A DNA stretch of 64,000 bases from Pelodera strongyloides (lineage: Eukaryota > Nematoda > Chromadorea > Rhabditida > Rhabditidae), in the NCBI GenBank assembly GCA_036852015.1, contig JAANDG010000140.1, positions 62,001-126,000 on the forward strand, read 5' to 3'. The translations under genes were made by a program, and so were the position numbers. Shown here in pieces: positions 56,487 to 64,000 of this stretch. Each line of letters begins with the position of its first letter. Positions within the stretch are counted from its first letter, which is position 1. The notes under the pieces are model-generated. The model made no database searches. It was not told the origin of the DNA and was given only the letters and a program-made list of their open reading frames with translations.

Positions 56487-58687
56487 TTATTTAGCTGCTT
56501 CACGGCATCCCTCTCCGCTTGTTGGCTGAAACAAATTTCACAGCAATAATCACACATCATGTGAGGCCATATTCACCATTCCGATTCCCTCGGGGAAATA
56601 TGCCCTGGGGACAGAAAATATCACTCCAAAGTGAGACACGCAGAGAAAAAGACGGGGAATTCCCCATGGGGAATAGAGTGGTGAGTATGGCCTCTGATTT
56701 TTGGTGTGCAGCCTATTCTGATAGTTCAGCGTGTTCTGTTTTGTGATAATAAGAATAATTCGCCTTAACCGCAATGACGAAATAAAGTGAAAATGCGAGC
56801 TAGGGGTTTCCTAACAAATAATCGGGGGTCATTTCGAACAAATCATTTTTTTTAATCGGGCACATATTTATATCGGGCTTGCCCTTTCCCATACAACTAT
56901 CTTTCCGAAATTTTTTATTGTTTGTCTCAATTAGGACAGAATTCTATATTCTTGCCAAATATTGAAAACTCACTATAATTTCTTCACAAACCGCTCCCCA
57001 TGTGTAGATATAATCGGCAATATTGTTCCAAGTTCCCCTGTCGGCTCCATTGTCGTTGATTTTGTCAACATAGATCTGAAAGGAAAATATACCTTTTCGC
57101 TGCCTTCAATAAATAAAACACAAATAAAAAGGAAATAAGTATTACTTGACATGCGTTTTCTTCCGCCTCAAAATTGGGTTCATCACGCGCCCAATTCCTG
57201 CAATTTGTGATTTATTAATAGATAAATTCGTTTTTTTTGTGGACTAGAGCTTCGGTATAGTATAAGGTGCGGTATGTCCAGCTAGAAACGTGTGCTGACT
57301 CAAATTGACTTGCTTATTCAAAGCTGGCCCAAACAATATAGCGTGTCACTCCAGTGACACAACAGTATCGTGTCACGTTCTTTAGTGACACAACGTTATA
57401 CGACTCTATGAGCGAATTAGCACCGCGTCGGTTCGCCAATTGCCAATTGTTCACCTATATGTGTTCTCGCCCGTTGTGTACCATTTTCCCGAAGAAGGAT
57501 CTCCCCCTTTGATATCGTGCAATCCAATCCAATATTGCTGAAACAGAGAAATGAAAGCGAAGAGAGGCTTGCAATTAAACTAATAGTGACCTGCTATTAT
57601 AGATTATTTTGTAGAAATTTATTGCTCATTTTGCACAACCGATGAGGCTATAAATCGAGGCATGGGAAGCACGATGATCCCTCCTGGCCCTAGCCCGAAG
57701 ACGTCGCGCAATTCTCGTCGGGAACTCGTCGCCTACTGCCTACTGCTCAAGACCTCTGCAGAACATGTCATAAGCAAACATTGAATCTGTATTTTCACCC
57801 TTGAATAAATTTCGAAGAAAGCCTCTATAAGATGAATAAATACTTACCTGTAAATAAAGAGGCGCATCGACGGTCTTTATGTACTTTCTTCTCACTTGTT
57901 CAAGTGGTTCCAACGTTGCTAATGCTAAAATAATAATATTCATTATAATTAGATTTGTATTGATTAAATGATATTAATAATCAATACAAAATGCTATAAT
58001 AAACATAAGACACTACCCAAAATTCCCTCGTTTTCGGCTTGGCATCTGATTGTAGCAAGGGTGACGTTTCTTCCTAGTTTCTGGCATGCTTGTAGAGCGT
58101 CATAATGTGTCCCATTCACGTTGAGCAACTAATAATTGTGTAAGAATAATGACATATATGTTTTCAGTGGAGGGTCTCATTTTGTTATTTTTGTATATAA
58201 AGTTTTTTTATAATACTTCAAGTTTTTGCATTTAAAGCAAAATACCGGCCGGTTTTTGAAACGCATCTCAAATATCAGCATTCTTATGCAGTTATGCTAA
58301 AAGGTGTCTACTGGGTCTATTTTTCATTCAAATTTATGCTCATTTGCATATGAAGCATAGTAAATCAGGGAGTACTCGATGCGTTTCAGAAACTGGCCGG
58401 TATTTCGCTTTAATGGGGTCAATTATCTAATCATCGACGACATTTGGTCCTTTATATCGTACGTTGCTCGTAATTTTGCATAGATCATATTAATTGTTTC
58501 CACCTTATAACAAGATCCAAAAACTTTCGTGAATGATGGTAGGCAGGAGTTTCGGTGGCACCATTATTTGTGGCTGAGAGCTCGGTGTCACCAATATGCG
58601 TATGCGTGCTGTCACCATATCGTCCGAGAGCCCGTTGGCCGAATGATAAAGTATTGCAAGACAGATTCGCCAGACTTTGTTCATCAT
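56487..58687 (-). pseudogene. C-type lectin-domain gene 3 (CTL3), one-base frameshift in exon 1
   Basis: Exons 58687-58504, 58128-58017, 57924-57848, 57537-57455, 57197-57146, 57075-56974 and 56525-56487, with the same phases as CTL1. Signal peptide MMNKVWRICLAILYHSANG and one PQIMVPP unit. Then an A run with one extra base (near 58548) puts the CTLD start (CLPSFTKVFGSCYK) in another frame, so the ORF fails. Without that base the gene would encode about 215 residues. The remaining CTLD looks sound: THYDALQACQKLG, ATIRC, YWIGLHDIKGGDPSSGKW, NWARDEPN, GTWNNI, WGAVCEEI and PTSGEGC. Could be a recent pseudogene or a consensus error. Confidence 0.8.
58233..58413. mobile_element. TTAA palindromic element (octamer family)
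   Basis: TTAA at both ends, AGCAAAATACCGGCCGG left end, and GGCCGGTATTTCGCT right end. ATTTGCAT (inverse octamer) at about 58340. In CTL3 intron 1. Confidence 0.85.
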
Positions 58688-59834
58688 TACCTTTAAGAAA
58701 GAGAACTGTAGAACTATCGTATCGAATGACTGAATAAAAGCTAGATGTAAACATTCAACAAGTTGCGCGTTCTACAAAAGTGATATCTAAAAAGTTCCTA
58801 GGTCGATCCCCTGTTTCGTTCTTATTACATTCTAAAATAACCAATACGCTTTTTTGTAATCTCGGCTATAGTTTTTTTATTGTTATTTCTGGAATACTAA
58901 TTAGTTCGGTCTTCTATTCTTCTAGCGAAGGCATACAGTGTGCCGCGCAAGTGTTAGTGTTACACCCTACAGAAATTGAACACGAGTTTCTCCTTTATGT
59001 AGAAAGTTTGTGTCTTCAAAACCTACGCCATTTGCTCCTTGAAACAATAGCAGGAGCAAAAAGAAGCAATAGATAAGGGAGTAATAGCCTTCCACTCCCG
59101 ACGAAGTACAGGGCGAAGAAGGACGGAGACGGGCAGTCGGAACCAGGGGCCGTATTCACCAACACACATGGAGCCCTCTCTAGGCTCACGAGCGCTCTGA
59201 ATCTCTTCTGCTTTCGCACTCTTTAGCTCCTTGGGGAGGCCAGGGAGGGCTCCCTGCGTTTTGAATGAATACTGCCTCAGATGAGCTTTTGGAAGGGCAT
59301 CCGGTATCCACTGCAGATTCAGAAGTGAGTTCCAAACTTGGATGATGACCCGGGCCAGTCTCAGGTGCGTAATCTACTATTTTGTGATTTGTAAAAGAAT
59401 GAATGATATAATGGTGTAATGTGTAGTGTAGAAGAAAGCCGGCCACGGGACATTTCTATGATGGCGTGGTTGGTACCAGAAGGCGGGAAGACATAATTCT
59501 GGATTCGTAAAGCACTCAGGAAAGAAAAAAGTAGACGTCGAGATTATGTGAAAGGGTGGAGATTTTGCATCAATTGAAAGCAACCTTTCACTTTTTTAAA
59601 ACTAAAATTTGTTTTACCTTCAAGAGCGTGCACCTTTATTCAAGGGCGAAAGCACAGATTCAATGTAAGCTTATGCCTTGTTGCTCAGAGGTCCTGAGCA
59701 GTAGGCGACGATAAACAATTCTGTGATATACTCCTGGCAGTGTCCATATATACTCCAAACAAAGCTGACGACAACTTTATTGACATAAATCATAAACGTC
59801 CGAATGATTTTTTTTTTAGAAACATTTGGAATAA
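58688..59834. other. Spacer between CTL4 and CTL3
   Basis: The upstream region of CTL3. 59605-59705 has a reverse copy of the TTCAAGAGCGTGCACCTTTA repeat and one arm of the CGTCGCCTACTG hairpin repeat. The rest shows nothing. Confidence 0.45.
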
Positions 59835-61295
59835 CTATTTCTCGCTGCCCTTTGTGCGTGGAACAAGAAATCGCGGGCATCCTTGGCCACTTGTTGGCTG
59901 AAAATAATAAAAAAGTTTTTTTTTTAATGATAAGTTACTTAAACGGCAAATAAACTACAAATTTTAGTTTGAACGTGCAGTAGAATTTAAGCAATATTTC
60001 TATCAAAGAGTGTAATTATAAGCTTGAAAAATTCGGTATATTTACCGTAATCTGTTCACAAACAGCTCCCCAAAGAATCATATCAAATAGACAATCGTTC
60101 CACTTTCCCCGTACGCCAGCACTTTTGTGTTCCTTTTGCGTTTGGTCACCCCAAGTATCGAGGTACAACTGAAAAGGGGCGTAAAAGGTAAAATTGTGCA
60201 ACTTAAAGTCACTTCTAAGAGACCAAAAACGAAAGGAAATTGTCCTTATTTTGCAACGCGCATATGCATTACAAATAGATACCTTCTATAAACTTTCAAC
60301 TAGATTGCATTGAGAAACTCTAGACTTGAATAATAAATCAGACTTACTTGGGCAGCGATTTCCCCAGTTATTCCATTTGGTTCGTCTGGTGCCCAATTGC
60401 GGTAGGGCGATGTGGGTTCATGATACCAAACACCACTCGCTGCATCGGCTTTAGCAATACCGTGAAGCCCAAGCCATAATTGCTGAGATAATTTAACTTC
60501 ATCATACAATGTGCTGATTGTTTTATGCAACTCTTTGAAAGAGCTGCTGAAAAAAAGCGATGTCGAGGTCCCAAATACCAAAAAAGATCAGTCGTGTTGC
60601 AACATAATGCACATCGAGTTTTAGATACTATTCGATGGACGTGCCTGTCACTATTGAAAACCTACCTGATAACGCCTATCTGCATATAAGAACTTCTCGT
60701 TGTCCACTAGTCTTTGTTTTACCAGCGCTTCGTCCGTCCAGAACAAATCTGAATGTGGAAAAGAACGTCAGAAAACGATCCTCGTAATTCGGTTCAACAT
60801 GTGACATATGCTATAGCCCCGAATAAAAAAAGAACAATGCCTCACCCAAAATTGCATCATTTTCGCGTTGACATCTAATTGTGGCCAAATCGACATCTTT
60901 TCCCAGACTCTGACATGCCGCTCTAGCTGCGTTATGGTTACCCATAACACGGATCACCTGCAAAATATTAGTTCTTAAAACCGAAACATCCTTCTGTTGC
61001 CCACTCAATTCCCCATGTGGAACTCGCCGTATTTTCCTCTGCGTGTCTCGCTATCTTCTGTCCCTAGGGAATGTTTCCCCGAGGGAATCGGAGTGGTGAA
61101 TAAGGCCCGTGATCCCACCTTATAGCAAGATCCATCAACTTTAGTGAACTGAGGCGAACAGGAGCTCGGTGGCACCATTATTCTTGGCGGCTCATAGGTC
61201 GGTAGCACCATAATGCGCGGTACGAGATTGTTGGCATCTTCTGCCTTGCAGAGGTGCAGGATTGCAAAGACAATTAGAAAGGCTGGTTTCAGCAT
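59835..61295 (-). CDS. Secreted C-type lectin-domain protein 4 (CTL4), 230 aa, one intron lost
   Basis: Six exons in phase: 61295-61119, 60957-60846, 60748-60666, 60482-60348, 60168-60046 and 59897-59835. Signal peptide MLKPAFLIVFAILHLCKAED, two PRIMV-type units, then CSPQFTKVDGSCYK. The exon 60482-60348 fuses exons 4 and 5 of the other members (LWLGLHGIAKADAASGVWYH straight into NWAPDEPNG). It keeps both EPN and WND (GKWNDC), the pair that binds calcium and mannose-type sugars in classical lectins, so it is the best candidate here for sugar binding. It lacks the Cys found after EPN in CTL1-CTL3 but has one right after WND. The tail is PTSGQGC plus 14 residues. No lesion. Confidence 0.9.
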
Positions 61296-61808
61296 TACCT
61301 GCAAAGTGCATTTCAACATTTTCAACATTTTTTGCGTAAAATCAATAGAAATCAGTTTATTTTTGGTCAAGAGAATAAAAAAAAAGAGTGGGCTAAATAA
61401 CAAAAACCCTAGAAGCAACAGCTTACGGCACACTCACGACCGAAAAGTGTTAATAAATTTTGCCGATGTGTTGTCCTAAATACATGTCATTAAAAGCTAA
61501 TAAATGTACGGAGCTTTTGCCCTTAAATGTTATTCATGGAATATTGACAAGTTCTCCAGAGTGTCAAAATGAGTTTATGTTGGAAAGAAAGGTCGCGCAA
61601 GATTTCTTAAAAACTTGTTTCATGACGTTAATTTAAATTTCCTATCAAGCGTCTTTGGCCAGGTTCATTCCCATAGGCAACTGATGAAACGTGAATAATG
61701 CAGTAGTGCAATTCGTCCTACGGAACTCGCCCTATTGTTTGTACAACTGACAATGAGTATTCTTGAAATCATATAGCGTTATTTCTTGACAACGTTGTAA
61801 TCTGTATG

Positions 61809-62064
61809 TTAAAGGGAGAGGGCCACGAGGAAAAAGTTTTCCTCAATTTACTTGCACAGAATGTTCGGTGTTTCAGAAATGTTACTGTGAAAACCGCATT
61901 TCTCTGCACCTAAAACTCACAGAATTATTCCTGTTTGCCGGGGAATAGCTCTGCGAGCTCTAGGTGCAAAGGAATGCGGTTTTCACGGTAACATTTCTGA
62001 AATTCCGGACATTCTGTGCAAGTAAATTGAGGAAAACTTATTTCTCGTGGGCCTCGCCCTTTAA
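61809..62064. mobile_element. TTAA palindromic element (AGGGAGAGGCCACG ends)
   Basis: TTAA at both ends. Arms pair through ACTTGCACAGAATGT and GAAAACCGCATTTCTCTGCA. Same family as 42489-43394. In the spacer between CTL5 and CTL4. Confidence 0.85.
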
Positions 62065-62144
62065 GAACAAGCACATCCATGAAGCTAGGTGGAAATTTTT
62101 TATGTTCAAGGTGATAACGTCCTGATATCGTCCTAACATTCACC

Positions 62145-62550
62145 TTAAAAGGAACGCAGTCACGATATTTTCGCAATTGTTATTTAATTTTCATTAAATA
62201 TAGGAAGTTATGAGAAAACATTCGATGCCAATACCAACTTCCAGGAAAACAAACTCGGGGAGAGAATTCACTGAGAATGGGTGTTACTCGACTACAGATA
62301 CAGACTACAGTAGATACGCAATTGTCCGGGCAAACGCTCAATATAATATAATAAATACTCTACAGTGTTAGACAATTGTGATATGCTGTCACTGCAGGGT
62401 ATTTAATCTCGGCCGCAATCTGTGCAATTGCTTTCTTTCACAATATATTGTTATAGGAACTCCCATTCTCAGTGAGTTATCTCCCTGGGTTCGTTTCTCT
62501 TCAACTTCATATTGGTACCATATTTACCTTCACACCTTATAATTTATAAT
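62145..62550. mobile_element. TTAA element related to the AGTCACTTC family, right end missing
   Basis: Left end TTAAAAGGAACGCAGTCACG. Interior shares ATTCTCAGTGA and CACTGCAGGGTATTTA with 46122-46552. The inverse terminal sequence is not found at the right. Confidence 0.55.
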
Positions 62551-62590
62551 TCAATTGTTTATTATTAGTGATACGGAAGGTTGGGATAAT

Positions 62591-63813
62591 TTATAGCTTG
62601 CTCGTTGTTGTATTTCCTTCACGACATCCAAAACCGCTTGTTGGCTGAAACAAATGCACTAGATCGTGTAATTGCTTCTTACATGACAAAAAGTTTTGTT
62701 GATTCGTTTCCTCGAATTTTTCGTGGGAATGTTCCTAAGCTTTTCCATAGCACATACTAAAGAGATCATGAGACAATACATAATAATAATATTGATTGTG
62801 ATTGCAAAGAAGGGCAAATTGGAAGTCGACAAAACCTATATAATATATTCTAATCAAAGATATTCTTGAAAACTGACCGTAATTTTCTCGCAAATGGCTC
62901 CCCATAACTCAGTACTCGGAAACAAATTGTTCCATTTTCCTGGTTCGGCACCCACGTACACTTTTTCAACATAAAACTAAATTGTTACTTTTACCATTTC
63001 AACTTTTATCATATATACTATTCCAATAAAATAGTGCTTCAAGCGGTATAAAAGCAGATTTTTTAACAGTTTTTTTCCTGACAACTATGTGTTCCTATCC
63101 ATTTATGCTAACAAGCAAGTCGATTGGGATCGTTTTACTCCAGTCGTGTTCATTATTACCCAACTTCATTATTCCGTTGATTCTCTTAAAACCCGCGTTG
63201 ACGAGCTTGATTGAATCGAGCTTTATGAAGTAGCAAATAGAAACATTCACACTTAGTTATGTACATGCACCTCCATTCCATTGGTGTACATATTGTTTTC
63301 GCTTGTTATACGTGCTTTATTACTGTTATTGTTATTTGTTTTTGCTGTCCTTGTTGTTATTTTATTGTCGTTATTTGTTTTTGTCTTCCGCTTTACTTCG
63401 ATGTACACTGAATAAAGTATTCATATATATGACGGGACTGCAGTGTTCATCACACGTCTGCGAAATCGGGCGGTTTTCAATTTCAGCAGTTTTCGAAAAT
63501 AATGAAATAGTATTAAATCACCTCGACTGTACTTTCTTGTTCTGTGCTATTCCGACGTGTGCTATTGTTGGGTTCGCCTTCCGCCCAATTCCTGCAAAGC
63601 AAATTAAAGCGTAATAACATCTTAGAAGACAATATTTTCTTGATGGCGCATTTCAAATATTGCAAACTCCGTTTAAACGAAAAATAGGGCACCCGTTAGA
63701 CAACTAAAACAACTAGCTTTCGGCTCTAACCTGTATTTATTTTCACTCGTCGTAAGCCATTTGCCGGAGGCAGGATCACCAGGTTTTATATCGTGCAATC
63801 CAATGCGATATTG
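62591..63813 (-). CDS. C-type lectin-domain gene 5 (CTL5), 3' part
   Basis: Four exons of the shared plan: 63813-63731 (YRIGLHDIKPGDPASGKWL), 63591-63522 (NWAEGEPNN...), 62976-62878 (GAEPGKWNN, LWGAICEKIT) and 62644-62591 (PTSGFGC and 11 more residues to TAA). All phases match CTL1-CTL3. Exons 1-3 lie beyond the right edge. The usual Cys after EPN is absent (the exon ends TVE), and WNN replaces WND. No lesion in the visible part. Confidence 0.85.
63185..63432 (+). repeat. Dispersed retroposon-like repeat, fuller copy
   Basis: Shares GAGCTTTATGAAGTAGCAAA with 8430-8660 and ends ACACTGAATAAAGTATTCAT, like 5930-5965. In CTL5 intron between 63591 and 62976. Confidence 0.6.
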
Positions 63814-64000
63814 CTAAAACAGAGAGCTTTTATTTTCAGATGCAATGTAGATAGTGAATATAATTTGTGTGTCCATGAGCCCGGTACATTAGGATAGCCC
63901 CTGAAGCCATTTAATTTTGCATCATAAGAGTTCAGGTCCCTCCTGGCCCTAGCCCGAAGACGTCGAGAAATTTGTCATCTGGAACTCGTCGCCTGTGCTC

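Overview
This window comes from the nuclear genome of a multicellular animal, most likely an invertebrate. Its genes are split by short GT-AG introns with T-rich acceptors, the DNA is AT-rich, and LTR retrotransposons, palindromic DNA transposons and satellites are abundant. I cannot fix the phylum from sequence alone. T-rich acceptors placed just before start codons, and a gag of the kind common in nematode and arthropod Ty3 elements, are only weak hints.

From left to right: (1) 1-6314, minus strand: the 5' part of a mitochondrial DnaJ gene (Tid1/DNAJA3) running off the left edge. Its 4.4-kb intron 4 holds a probable transposon with GC-rich ends that carries a retroelement ORF1-like reading frame. 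(2) 6.3-14.3 kb: repeats only. These include a 558-bp inverted-terminal element carrying a tRNA-like sequence, a GC-rich foldback, a 0.5-kb CT/GA tract, and a 129-bp satellite split by a small non-autonomous LTR element with identical LTRs. (3) 14301-31928, plus strand: a complete 17-exon COG6 gene encoding 631 residues. Its intron 14 contains a 10.8-kb Ty3/gypsy-type retrotransposon in antisense orientation with almost identical LTRs. (4) 32-36.3 kb: foldbacks and a 2.6-kb inverted-terminal element with a long T run. (5) 36.5-64 kb, minus strand: a cluster of five C-type-lectin-domain (CTLD) genes sharing one seven-exon plan (signal peptide, proline-rich linker, CTLD). One appears complete, one has lost an intron, two carry reading-frame lesions, and one runs off the right edge. 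Their introns and spacers are crowded with TTAA-flanked palindromic elements, some joined end to end by a shared TTAA.

The two housekeeping genes are well conserved and their exon phases all agree. DNAJA3 is a mitochondrial Hsp70 co-chaperone and COG6 is a Golgi tethering subunit; they are not functionally linked. The lectins look like a tandemly expanded, fast-changing secreted family. The most unusual observations are the TTAA element chains carrying octamer motifs, the gypsy element with an extra zinc-knuckle ORF after integrase, the protease-to-integrase-tail deletion element, and the tRNA-carrying inverted-terminal element. All readings were made by eye, without alignment or database search.
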